Positions 35,128-45,419 of a stretch of DNA of 47,488 nucleotides are shown piece by piece; position 1 is the stretch's first letter, and every line of letters starts with the position of its first letter. Position numbers and translations under genes: made by a program. The DNA is from Planctomycetaceae bacterium (lineage in GTDB: Bacteria > Planctomycetota > Planctomycetia > Planctomycetales > Planctomycetaceae): the NCBI GenBank assembly GCA_020426485.1, contig JAGQPY010000005.1, positions 1 through 47,488 on the forward strand, written 5' to 3'. The notes below the pieces were generated by a model, which was not told where the DNA came from, did not search any database, and saw nothing but the letters and a program-made list of their open reading frames with translations.

Positions 35128-35320
35128 GATTCGTGATTCAGCTTTCGATCAACTGTCTCTGATGAAATTCGGCTCTGCGTCATGATGCAGTGTGGTTGGT
35201 TCCGGTGGACTCAGCAGGCTGGTTTCCTCCGGCGGTGCAGCCAGGTCAGATGGTGGATGCTGATTCCTGTTGGGAATGCCTGGTGAATCTCGTCCTGTTT
35301 TTCCGGGAGTGTGTAGCGAT

Positions 35321-36325
35321 ATGTGGTTTGAGCAACTCACGGGATTTCAGGAATCAACTGGCGAACAGGTTCGCGAAAACCTGAATCTGGACGGCAGTCT
35401 GCTGACGTCCCGCGTGAACGGCAGAACAATGGTTTGTGGAACGCTGGAGGTTCTGTCGCTTGCTGACCTTCGTCGTGCCTGTACAGATCTCCCGCGTGGC
35501 GGTTCACGCCTGACGTTGTCAGAAGTGGTGGCAGACGTTCAGAGGCTACATGTCTCTCCCGCGAACTCCGGGGCGCTGTTTCAGGTGGCTTCACAGTTTA
35601 ACCTTCTGGAAATGGTCTCGCCGAGTCGGACACCAGACGATGGAATCGATTGCTACGAATATGATCGCACCCAGGGTCCTGCCTGTGCCATTGCCTGCGG
35701 AGCCGGAACGATTTTCAGAAACTATTTCGTCAATGTGGATGGCAGGCCGGGGCAAACAGCCCTTCGGCAGCTGGACTGCCTGCGGGAGCTGGGGATTCTG
35801 TTGGGAAACACAGATTCAAGGCTGTGGGCGATGAAAAATGGGTACGCTCTGGCAACAGCAGATGGCCTTCGTCAGATCTCCGAAAGACTGGGAAACGCCG
35901 GGGAAGCCGAACGTGATTCACTGCGAGAGCGTCTGGCGATCGGCATTCACTGGAACACACAGGTTACACTCGAAGACGCTGCTCACCTTGTTACTCAGGC
36001 CTATTGTTCCGCACTGCCGGTCGCTTATTCGAGGTTGCCGTCGTCAGATTGGGAACCGTTTGCTCGTTTGATTCTGGAAGCGGCCTACGAGGCCACTTTC
36101 TGTGCGGGGATATGCAATGCAGCCCTGACCGGAAACCGCACGGTTTATTTGACTCTCCTCGGGGGCGGGGCGTTCGGGAACTCTGAAGTTTGGATTGCTG
36201 ATGCCATTCGGCGGTCGGTTTCCCTCTTCGCGAACTCAGATCTTCAGGTGGCCATCGTCAGCTATGGTCGATCTCAGCCGTTTGTTCGTGATTTGATTGA
36301 GGACTGTGAACGATTCCTGTCGTGA
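35321..36325 (+). CDS. uncharacterised protein, possibly a diverged macrodomain
   Basis: A 334-residue cytosolic protein starting at ATG 35321 behind GGGAGTG. The N-terminal 60 residues read MWFEQLTGFQEST, LNLDGSLLTSRVNGR and GTLEVLSLADLR. The core contains LHVSPANSGALFQVASQFNLLEM, then ACAIACGAGTIFRNYFV, and near the C-terminus TVYLTLLGGGAFGNSEVWIADAIRRSV. An Asn-containing loop early, a Gly-rich loop late (GGGAFGN) and a following helix recall the two ligand loops of macrodomains and PARG (compare GCGAFGxD), which bind ADP-ribose. The similarity is at motif level only, and the order and spacing are unusual. It is clearly a genuine protein; the function is not established. Confidence 0.7.
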   Translation: MWFEQLTGFQESTGEQVRENLNLDGSLLTSRVNGRTMVCGTLEVLSLADLRRACTDLPRGGSRLTLSEVVADVQRLHVSPANSGALFQVASQFNLLEMVSPSRTPDDGIDCYEYDRTQGPACAIACGAGTIFRNYFVNVDGRPGQTALRQLDCLRELGILLGNTDSRLWAMKNGYALATADGLRQISERLGNAGEAERDSLRERLAIGIHWNTQVTLEDAAHLVTQAYCSALPVAYSRLPSSDWEPFARLILEAAYEATFCAGICNAALTGNRTVYLTLLGGGAFGNSEVWIADAIRRSVSLFANSDLQVAIVSYGRSQPFVRDLIEDCERFLS

Positions 36326-36436
36326 GTCGGTCGATTCCCGCTGTCAATCTGAACTACAATCGACTTCGATGGTCGTGGGGCTGTATTTGAGACAACTCGT
36401 TTTACCAGATCACCTGAGTGACATTGGAGATCTTTC

Positions 36437-37960
36437 GTGTTGAAACATTATCGTCGATGGCTTTCCGGAACGATTGTTGCCGCGATGTGGCTGGCTGCTG
36501 CTCCTGCCGCAGAACGTAATGTGATTTTTGTTATTGCGGACGACGAAAGCCCGACGCTGGGCTGCTACGGCGACCCCGTCGCTGTGACCCCCAACATTGA
36601 TGCTCTGGCGAAGGACGGAACGGTCTTTCGAAATGCGTTCGCAACCACCGCCAGTTGCAGCGCGAGTCGTTCGGTGATCATGTCGGGGCTGCACAACCAT
36701 CGAAACGGGCAGTATGGGCACCAGCATTCCTATCACAAGTTTTCGTCTTACTACAACGTGGTCAGTCTGGCATTGCCACGAGTGATGGCGAACGCCGGAT
36801 ATCGAACGGCCATCTGCGGGAAATACCATGTCGCGCCCGAGCAGGTGTATCACTACGAAAACTATCTGAAGGGGAACGGTCGAAACGCCGTCGAGATGGC
36901 AGACAACTGTCGTGACTTCATCATGCAGGCATCTGAAAAACCGTTTTTCCTTTATTTCGGGACCGCTGATCCTCATCGCGGTGGCGGCAAAGATCAGACG
37001 TCGTCTCAGGAATTAAAGCCCGACCTCTTTGGAAACAAGCCGAACGATGGTTCGCACAAAGGCGTCAGCGAAGTCTTTTACAAACCCGAAGATGTTCCGA
37101 TTCCGCACTTCCTTCCCGATACAGTGGAGACTCGCGAAGAACTGGCTCAGTATTACCAATCCTGTTCGCGCGTCGATCAGGGCGTTGGTCGGCTGGTGGA
37201 GATCCTGAAAGAAGCGGGGCTTTATGATCACACTCTGATTGTGTTCACGTCGGACCACGGAATGGCTTTTGCCGGCGGAAAGACCACCGTTTATGAGGGT
37301 GGCCTGCGAGTCCCGTTTGTGGTTCGCAATCCGTATGAAACGAAGCGAGGTGTCGTTTCCAGCGCGCTGATCAGTCACATCGATGTGACGCCTTCTCTGC
37401 TGGATTTTGCCGGAGGTCTGGATGCCCGGACGAATGGTCCTCGGGACTGGATTGATCCGAATGATTTCTGGAAAGATCATCCCGAAGTGATGAAAGAGAA
37501 CCGCGGTGGCGGGGCGTTTCGAAGCTATCACGGCAAGTCATGGATTCCGATTCTCGGTGCCCCGGATGCCAGTCACTGGGAGACGATTTTCGCATCACAT
37601 ACGTTCCACGAAATTCAGATGTACTATCCGATGCGAGTTGTGCGGGACCGAAAGTACAAACTGATCTGGAATATTGCCCACCAACTGCCCTACCCTTTCG
37701 CATCGGACCTGTGGGATGCCTCCAGCTGGCAGGCTCAGTATCGAAAAAGCCTTGATGCGCCGTATGGACAGAAGACCGTGGGCGACTACATCAATCGAGC
37801 TCGATTTGAGCTGTATGACATAGAGCAGGATCCGCACGAGACCACAAATCTTGCGTTGAAGCGAGAGTTCAACGATGTCCTGGTGCAGTACCAGGAGAAG
37901 ATGAAGGCCATGCAGAAGACTCTGCAGGATCCGTGGATCATGAAGTGGGAATACGAATAG
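36437..37960 (+). CDS. sulfatase (formylglycine-dependent arylsulfatase family)
   Basis: A 507-residue exported sulfatase. GTG 36437 follows GGAGA and opens a signal peptide (residues about 1-25, ending AAPAAE). Metal ligands stand in FVIADDESPTLGCYGD. The formylglycine site is Cys74 in SCSASRSVIMSGLHNHRNG, a C-x-A-x-R motif recognised by sulfatase-maturing enzymes. Further conserved parts are ICGKYHVAPE (Lys), FGTADPHRGG, FTSDHGMAFAGGKTTVYEGG (Asp-His and Lys) and the C-terminal ELYDIEQDPHETTNLA. It should hydrolyse sulfate esters, probably of algal polysaccharides, outside the cytoplasm. The FGE homologue near 3 kb is the plausible activator. Confidence 0.95.
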   Translation: MLKHYRRWLSGTIVAAMWLAAAPAAERNVIFVIADDESPTLGCYGDPVAVTPNIDALAKDGTVFRNAFATTASCSASRSVIMSGLHNHRNGQYGHQHSYHKFSSYYNVVSLALPRVMANAGYRTAICGKYHVAPEQVYHYENYLKGNGRNAVEMADNCRDFIMQASEKPFFLYFGTADPHRGGGKDQTSSQELKPDLFGNKPNDGSHKGVSEVFYKPEDVPIPHFLPDTVETREELAQYYQSCSRVDQGVGRLVEILKEAGLYDHTLIVFTSDHGMAFAGGKTTVYEGGLRVPFVVRNPYETKRGVVSSALISHIDVTPSLLDFAGGLDARTNGPRDWIDPNDFWKDHPEVMKENRGGGAFRSYHGKSWIPILGAPDASHWETIFASHTFHEIQMYYPMRVVRDRKYKLIWNIAHQLPYPFASDLWDASSWQAQYRKSLDAPYGQKTVGDYINRARFELYDIEQDPHETTNLALKREFNDVLVQYQEKMKAMQKTLQDPWIMKWEYE

Positions 37961-38134
37961 GTCCTGACAGACAGTGAGTGATCTCGTCACTGTTCCTTTC
38001 GAGCATCAGCGACCTGAGCCTGTCGCCAGCTGTTTCGCAGCGAGATCCGCGGGATTCCTGCCGCGTGTGGCAGATTGGAGTCCGCCTGCCGTTGATTTCC
38101 ATGAAGATTGTCATCCGCGGTGACCGACGGCATT

Positions 38135-38692
38135 TCACTGCCGGCGTACCGGGACGTCCAGCAACGGAAACAGATGCTGCAGATCCTGAACCGTCGCTGG
38201 TTGGAGTGGCTGAAATCCTGCTCGTGCAACTGCAGGCGATCGAACGGCGCATTCTTTTTCCAGGACGTAGAACTCGTTATAGGCCGTTCTCAGGCGGTTC
38301 ACTTCGGCCAGGTCCACGGTCGCAAGAAAAGTCGTCCATCGATTGTTGAAATGTTCGAACGTGGCGATCAAACGATCGGCATCGCCCCGTTTCGCGGGAA
38401 TGGAAGCGCGTGAGGTTCCTTTGCCAACGGGCAGGTTCCATTGCTGCAAGACTGCCCGCAAGGAAATCGCACTTCGCGTATCGAAGACACTCAGATGGAC
38501 ATCGGTGTCCAGCAGGTTTCGGAGCCGTCGCTGCGGAGCTGCGAGAAGTTTCTCGCGTTCCTTGCGGCAGAGCATTACGACGGCGTTCCATGCCGCTTCC
38601 ACATCCCGCGCGCGGCGCATGTAGGCGGGCGTGTCAAAGGACATGATGACCTGCTGAAACAGTTGCAATTCAGAGAGATCCGTCATGTTCAT
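38135..38692 (-). CDS. hypothetical protein
   Basis: A 185-residue, largely helical, cytosolic protein (TPAYMRRARDVEAAWNAVVM, EREKLLAAPQRRLRNLL, LAEVNRLRTAYNEFYVLEKE). No signal peptide, Cys cluster or family signature is recognised. The amphipathic periodicity supports a real gene. A second Met at residue 3 is an alternative start. A plus-strand terminator-like hairpin lies about 60 bases beyond its start codon, which is unexplained. Confidence 0.6.
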   Translation of the reverse strand: MNMTDLSELQLFQQVIMSFDTPAYMRRARDVEAAWNAVVMLCRKEREKLLAAPQRRLRNLLDTDVHLSVFDTRSAISLRAVLQQWNLPVGKGTSRASIPAKRGDADRLIATFEHFNNRWTTFLATVDLAEVNRLRTAYNEFYVLEKECAVRSPAVARAGFQPLQPATVQDLQHLFPLLDVPVRRQ

Positions 38693-38997
38693 TCCCGAAT
38701 CGGAATATTCGTTACGACCGTCATAATCATAATCGCCGCTGTTTTCTGTTCAGAATCTCTATCTGACCGGAGAGATTCTGTTTTTCCCGGACGCCCGGAG
38801 CGATGACGATGGCTTCCGGAAGTTCGCCCCGGCGACGGTGGTTCACGGGATGTTGAACTGCATCGCCCTGACGAATCTCCTCCTCCGGTCGAAGGCCTCT
38901 GATCCAACGCTGCCTCTGTCTGTTTATCGGCGGCAGTTTTGTACTGCGACAGATGCTGACGACATTGCGGCACCCTCCCCCACTTTCGCATTGATCG
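38693..38997. other. 305-base divergent spacer
   Basis: The spacer between the 185-residue hypothetical gene (minus) and the peroxidase gene (plus). It holds the terminator-like hairpin at 38751-38785. No further gene was recognised. Confidence 0.5.
38751..38785 (+). terminator. terminator-like hairpin
   Basis: A perfect 10-base stem (CAGAATCTCT at 38751-38760 with AGAGATTCTG at 38771-38780), a ten-base loop and TTTTT at 38781-38785 give a rho-independent terminator shape reading on the plus strand. The nearest upstream plus-strand gene (the sulfatase) ends about 790 bases earlier. It could also be a leader hairpin of the peroxidase transcript. Confidence 0.6.
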
Positions 38998-41262
38998 ATG
39001 AAAGCGCTCCCCATGTCTTTTCGCACGCACCGATCCTCTGATCTTTCCATCGCTTCGTTTGAACCGATGATTCTGATGTCCGCCAGCGGGTTTGTCGAAT
39101 CGTTCGGGACGGCTGGCAATGATGTCCTGACAGCGGAGTCTTCCGGTGAGTTACTGGAGGGTGGATGCGGCGATGACATTCTGATTGGTCGTGGCGGAAA
39201 TAATACACTCAACGGAGGTCATGGAGACGACACCCTGATTTCCTATGGCGGCCGCAATGTTCTGAACGGAGGCGAAGGTTTTGACCTTGCGGTTTACGCC
39301 AGCGGCAGGCGTGCTGACTTTACGGTGGTTCGTCAGGGGGCCGATGGTCTGATCATTGGCAACTGTCAGCGACAGGATTTTCTGACGGGTGTTGAAGCGG
39401 TGCGATTCACTGACGGCGAATTCACTATTGCAGAATTGCTTGGCTGCAATGGTGATCCGATTCCAGATCCGACTCCGTCGCACGAATACCGAACCATTGA
39501 CGGCACGAACAACAATCCATACGACGCGGAAATCGGCAGTACTCATGAAGATCTTCTGCGACTGGCAACAGCCGAATACGGGGATGGTGTTTCCACGCCG
39601 GCCGGAGCGGATCGACCGAGCGCGCGTGAGATCAGCAATACCGTTTCAGCGCAGACGGAATATGAACCCAATGACCGTGGGATGACGGACTATGTGTGGA
39701 TGTGGGGGCAGTTTCTGGATCACGATATCGACCTGACAGACGGAGCGGTTCCGACGGAAGAATTCAACATTCCTGTGCCGACCGGCGATCCGTATTTTGA
39801 TCCCGCAGGCACAGGAACTCAGTACATCGGTTTGACTCGTTCTGTTTATGACCCCGAGGCGGATTCTTCGGAGCCTCGTCAGCAAATCAATGCCATCACA
39901 TCATATATCGACGGCAGCAACGTCTACGGTTCCGATGATGTTCGAGCGACGGAACTTCGAACGTTTGAGGGCGGCAGGCTGAAAATGTCTGACGGTGACC
40001 TGCTGCCGTTCAATTCAGCGGGACTACCGAATGCGGGCGGAACCGGCGATGAGCTTTTCCTGGCAGGAGATGTTCGAGCCAATGAAAACGCTGTTTTGTC
40101 GTCTATCCATACTTTGTGGGTTCGCGAACACAATCGCATTGCGGACGAGCTTTCAGTGGAAAGTCCGTGGCTCTCGGACGAACAGATCTATCAGCAGGCT
40201 CGGGAAATTGTCATCGCTGAACTGCAGGTGATCACCTACAACGAGTTCCTGCCTGCTCTGCTGGGTGATGGAGCGATTACAGAATATGCGGGCTACAACC
40301 CATATGTGGATCCATCGATCGCCAATGAATTTTCAACGGCTGCCTTTCGAGTCGGCCATACGCTGCTGACGTCTGACCTGCAGCGATTGAATAATGACGG
40401 TTCCGTCATTGATGCCGGCAATCTTTCACTGAAGGATGCGTTTTTTGCTCCAGCAGAAGTGGTTGCCTACGGGATTGATCCGTTTTTCAAGGGCGCAGCA
40501 ACTCAGGCGGCCAATGAAGTTGACACACAGGTGATTGACGACGTCCGCAACTTCCTGTTTGGTCCTCCGGGTGCCGGCGGATTTGACCTGCCATCGCTGA
40601 ACATTCAGCGGGGACGTGACCATGGTCTGGCGGACTACAACACGGTTCGTGTTTCTGTCGGGCTCAACGCGGTTTCTGATTTTGATGAAATCACATCTGA
40701 TGTCGACCTGCAGACAAAATTGCGGGACCTGTACGGGTCTGTCGACAACATTGACCTGTGGATTGGCGGTCTGGCAGAAGACCATGTCGCGGGCAGCAGC
40801 TTAGGAGAAACGTTCCGCACCATTCTGGTTGACCAGTTCACTCGACTGCGGGATGGCGATCGCTTCTGGTACGAAAATGTTCTGGAGGCCGATATTCTTG
40901 CTGAAGTGAAGTCCACCACGCTGGCCGACGTCATTGAGCGAAACACGACCGTGCGAGGGCTGCAGGAAAACGTTTTCTTTCTTGCCGACGCCCAGCCGAA
41001 GTCCTCTGAACAGCATTCGTACGAACAGCTGCCTCACGACAGTTCCGGGCAGGGCTACGGGAATCATTCAACGCTCGGGAAACACGGTTTGGTGGAGCAT
41101 GCTGTCGTCGAGCATCGCGCTGGTGGACACCACTCACATGACTTCCGTGAGATTCGTCATGTGACTCTGGCTGAAGTGGAGTCGTGGGGCCACAGTCGCG
41201 GTGATTCACACCAACATCGGCATCAGGAACACCGATCGAGTCGCACCGGATTTCGCGGCTGA
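38998..41262 (+). CDS. animal-type heme peroxidase with RTX-like repeats
   Basis: A 754-residue peroxidase-cyclooxygenase superfamily protein. The N-terminus (FEPMILMSASG) resembles the planctomycete LEPR-xLL export motif. Residues 40-100 are Gly/Asp-rich RTX-like calcium-binding repeats. The peroxidase domain (about 165-660) retains the key residues by comparison with myeloperoxidase: distal Gln238, Asp241 and His242 (WGQFLDHDID), catalytic Arg360 and heme-linking-type Glu363 (DVRANEN), REHNRIADEL, and proximal His454 (FRVGHTLL). Asn replaces the Met that forms the sulfonium link in myeloperoxidase. About 75 His-rich residues end the protein. It would oxidise halides or organic substrates outside the cell. 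Start ATG 38998; Met6 is also possible. Confidence 0.93.
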   Translation: MKALPMSFRTHRSSDLSIASFEPMILMSASGFVESFGTAGNDVLTAESSGELLEGGCGDDILIGRGGNNTLNGGHGDDTLISYGGRNVLNGGEGFDLAVYASGRRADFTVVRQGADGLIIGNCQRQDFLTGVEAVRFTDGEFTIAELLGCNGDPIPDPTPSHEYRTIDGTNNNPYDAEIGSTHEDLLRLATAEYGDGVSTPAGADRPSAREISNTVSAQTEYEPNDRGMTDYVWMWGQFLDHDIDLTDGAVPTEEFNIPVPTGDPYFDPAGTGTQYIGLTRSVYDPEADSSEPRQQINAITSYIDGSNVYGSDDVRATELRTFEGGRLKMSDGDLLPFNSAGLPNAGGTGDELFLAGDVRANENAVLSSIHTLWVREHNRIADELSVESPWLSDEQIYQQAREIVIAELQVITYNEFLPALLGDGAITEYAGYNPYVDPSIANEFSTAAFRVGHTLLTSDLQRLNNDGSVIDAGNLSLKDAFFAPAEVVAYGIDPFFKGAATQAANEVDTQVIDDVRNFLFGPPGAGGFDLPSLNIQRGRDHGLADYNTVRVSVGLNAVSDFDEITSDVDLQTKLRDLYGSVDNIDLWIGGLAEDHVAGSSLGETFRTILVDQFTRLRDGDRFWYENVLEADILAEVKSTTLADVIERNTTVRGLQENVFFLADAQPKSSEQHSYEQLPHDSSGQGYGNHSTLGKHGLVEHAVVEHRAGGHHSHDFREIRHVTLAEVESWGHSRGDSHQHRHQEHRSSRTGFRG
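39115..39306 (+). repeat. RTX-like GGxGxD repeats within the peroxidase gene
   Basis: The region encodes about four imperfect nonapeptide-type repeats (LEGGCGDDILIG, LNGGHGDDTLIS, LNGGEGFDLAVY and a weaker RGGNNT unit). They match the calcium-binding beta-roll consensus GGxGxDxLx found in exported proteins. Confidence 0.75.
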
Positions 41263-41421
41263 ATCGGTGACGGCCACGGCTGAATTGGTCGGCCAACCTG
41301 CGATGCCGGATCAGCGTTCTGCCGCGAAACAGGTTCCTGATCAGGATGAGTGATGTGGACAACACCACATTATGCCGGCGATCGTGGCCAGAAAGGACGG
41401 CAGCCAATCATCAGGAGACAA

Positions 41422-41454
41422 CACCCGGGACGGGATCAATGTGCGTCCCGGGTG
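41422..41454. terminator. GC-rich hairpin between convergent genes
   Basis: An 11-base perfect inverted repeat (CACCCGGGACG at 41422-41432, CGTCCCGGGTG at 41444-41454) with an 11-base loop lies between the convergent peroxidase and dehydrogenase genes. It lacks a T-tract on either side, so it may act as a bidirectional transcript-end stabiliser rather than a classical terminator. Confidence 0.5.
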
Positions 41455-41484
41455 AATCCAGTCAGATGCGGCGAGTCGTCAGGA

Positions 41485-42270
41485 CTATTCACCCGCCGGA
41501 GCGCCGGCTTTCAGTGCGACCGCCATCTCGGCAGACATGTCTCGTGGGATTGTTGGTGTGACAACCATTTCCTCGATCACGGCTCGGTGCGGCAGCGTGG
41601 CTGCCAGGTGAATACAGCGAGCGACGTCCTCCGGCTGCATCATCAGCTGACAGGCTTCGTCGCTGGGTACGGCCGGACGACCTTTCAGAATCGGAGTGTC
41701 GACTTCTCCCGGCAGGATCGCAGTGGCGCGAATTCCGAGACCGCGTAGTTCGCTGTTGAGCCCATGAGAAAATGTCTGCGACGCTGCTTTGGCGGCCGAG
41801 TACGGGGCACCGCCCAGAATGCCGGGTTTGATCGCTGCGACAGACGATGTTGTGATGATTGTGCCTTCGCCGCGAGCAATCATGTCCGGCAGACAGGCCT
41901 GAGTCAGTCGAAATACGCCGTCGATATTCACGCGAAAGACATCAGACCACTCTTCCGGTGAAACCCAGCGGACTGAGCGAACTTTGGAAGAGAATCCGGC
42001 GTTGTTCACGAGAATGTCGATCCGTCCATAAGTCTTCAGCGTGAATTCCGCGACACCTGCTGCTGCGTTGCCGTCCATCAGGTCTGCCGGATAGGCCGTC
42101 GCCTGACCGCCATCAGCTTGAATTTCCTGAACCACAGTTTTCAGAGGTTCGGCTCGTCGACCAACAACGACAACCTTTGCTCCGTCGGCAGCCAGCAGCT
42201 TTGCGGCCGCTCTGCCAATTCCTGTGCCGGCACCCGTGACGATGGCAACCTTGTTTTCAAGACACTTCAT
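41485..42270 (-). CDS. SDR family NAD(P)-dependent oxidoreductase
   Basis: A 261-residue classical short-chain dehydrogenase. The cofactor motif TGAGTGIGRA begins at residue 12, and the following VVVVGRRAEPL has an Arg pair after beta-2, favouring NADP(H). NNAG appears as VNNAGFSSKV. The catalytic Ser stands in ITTSSVAAI and the YxxxK pair in YSAAKAA, followed by the typical ATAILPGEVDTPIL. It ends with VVTPTIPRDMSAEMAVALK. The substrate is unknown; FabG-like carbonyl reductases and polyol dehydrogenases share this pattern. It is convergent with the peroxidase gene. Confidence 0.92.
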   Translation of the reverse strand: MKCLENKVAIVTGAGTGIGRAAAKLLAADGAKVVVVGRRAEPLKTVVQEIQADGGQATAYPADLMDGNAAAGVAEFTLKTYGRIDILVNNAGFSSKVRSVRWVSPEEWSDVFRVNIDGVFRLTQACLPDMIARGEGTIITTSSVAAIKPGILGGAPYSAAKAASQTFSHGLNSELRGLGIRATAILPGEVDTPILKGRPAVPSDEACQLMMQPEDVARCIHLAATLPHRAVIEEMVVTPTIPRDMSAEMAVALKAGAPAGE

Positions 42271-42780
42271 ATTGCTGACTTACCCGTTCGTAGTTTTCAG
42301 AAAGCGATTGCCTCTGTCTGAGCAATCGCGGAGTTTCGCATTTAAAGAAGCCCAGTGCCGGATCGCAAGCGACTCGGACAGAGCGTTCAATCGAAAGATT
42401 CTGTCCATCAGCAGTGGGAATCCTGTTCCTGAAACGGTGCCATCGCTTCAGAATTGCTGCCACGCTGTGTTTCACGACGTTTCTGGAGCGCAAGGATTGG
42501 GGCCGGAATTTCAGGCCCTTCGGCGAAAGACCTGGCTTAGCGCGAAGAACGCCTTCAGAACCCCGGATGTCAATCGACGCCTCGCGTTGAAGCACGCAGA
42601 TTGACGCTCGGCATCTCTCGCTGATTGCTTCACGAACTTCGCTCAACATGAACAGGTATGCTGAAGTAAGAAGTCTAAAGACGTTCAAACGGGGGCGTCG
42701 ATGAACAGGCGGGACGGTGGAATTCCGGTTCAGGGAAAATCGGCAGAATCTGCCGCAGGCCGCTTGAGAATCGAGACAGG
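42271..42780. other. 510-base divergent spacer
   Basis: The spacer between the dehydrogenase gene (minus) and the two-gene helicase unit (plus). An open frame on the minus strand covers much of it, but its translation is Arg/Ser-rich, has no recognisable domain and overlaps the dehydrogenase start, so I do not call it. Confidence 0.45.
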
Positions 42781-43301
42781 ATGTCGAAGGACGCGAACTC
42801 AGAGCAGTTGCGACTTGGTTTCATGGCCGCCGTGGAAGTGGACGGGCGTGGCTTCGTGGGAGGTCTGCTCGTCACGAATCACATGGGCCGTCCGTTGGAA
42901 TTTCAGTGCACGACCCCGGTCAGGCCTGACCGAACTCAGGAAATCCTCTACGGACGAACATTGAAATCATGGTTGCTGGGGGAACTGATCGGCAGAACGC
43001 TGTTGGAGCGAGTGTCCATCAAGCCCGAGATGGTTTTTGTGGCCGACCCGGCACTTCTGGAGGTGCGGGATCACACGGAAATTCCTGTGGCTTGTATGGA
43101 CGCTGACGGAAAAGCGAGTTCCCGGGAAGCCCTGTCTGCAGAACTTGGCGGCCGCCGTCTGTGTTTTCACGATCAACACCCCGATGATGCACGCTTCGTT
43201 ACGAAAAAGTCACATCTGGTGCCCGGACAGGCCGATCTCGAAGAACCGTTGGAGCGTGTTCGTGATGCCCTGAACGAGACTATCAAAACGGTCATGGCCC
43301 G

Positions 43302-43305
<4 letters not shown>
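42781..43305 (+). CDS. conserved hypothetical protein coupled to a SNF2 helicase
   Basis: A 174-residue cytosolic alpha/beta protein. The N-terminal half reads [32 protein letters not shown] and [20 protein letters not shown]; the middle has [21 protein letters not shown], and the C-terminus is helical. I recognise no family by name. Its stop overlaps the ATG of the SNF2-type helicase by four bases (ATGA at 43302-43305), a sign of translational coupling, so the two proteins probably work together, for example as helicase and accessory subunit. Start ATG 42781. Confidence 0.8.
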
Positions 43306-45149
<1,844 letters not shown>

Positions 45150-45419
45150 ACGCCTGCCGATGAGCTGCGGTCATCAGGGCACTCAGTGGCGATCGAGGTG
45201 CCGTTTCGCGGTTTGGTCAGGCTTTTCCCCGGTTGAGTCTCACCGCCACTTTGCGACTCGCCGATGTGGCCACTAGAATTCCGGCCTCGGAAGGGCCACC
45301 ACGCTCTTTGCTGCCCGTTGCGGAATCTGACCTGCAGCGAATCTGCAGAGTCGGTCCCGACGGCAGTGTCCAGTCCAAACTGAGGGTCCGCCCTCGTCTT
45401 TGAAGTCGATCAGAATCCT

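Noticed and set aside
42257-42688. An open frame of 143 codons on the minus strand upstream of the dehydrogenase gene
   Set aside because: It overlaps the dehydrogenase start, is Arg/Ser-rich and shows no domain or clear ribosome site.
45150-45419. T-box leader upstream of ileS
   Set aside because: No T-box bulge sequence or antiterminator/terminator pair could be identified; only short inverted repeats are present.
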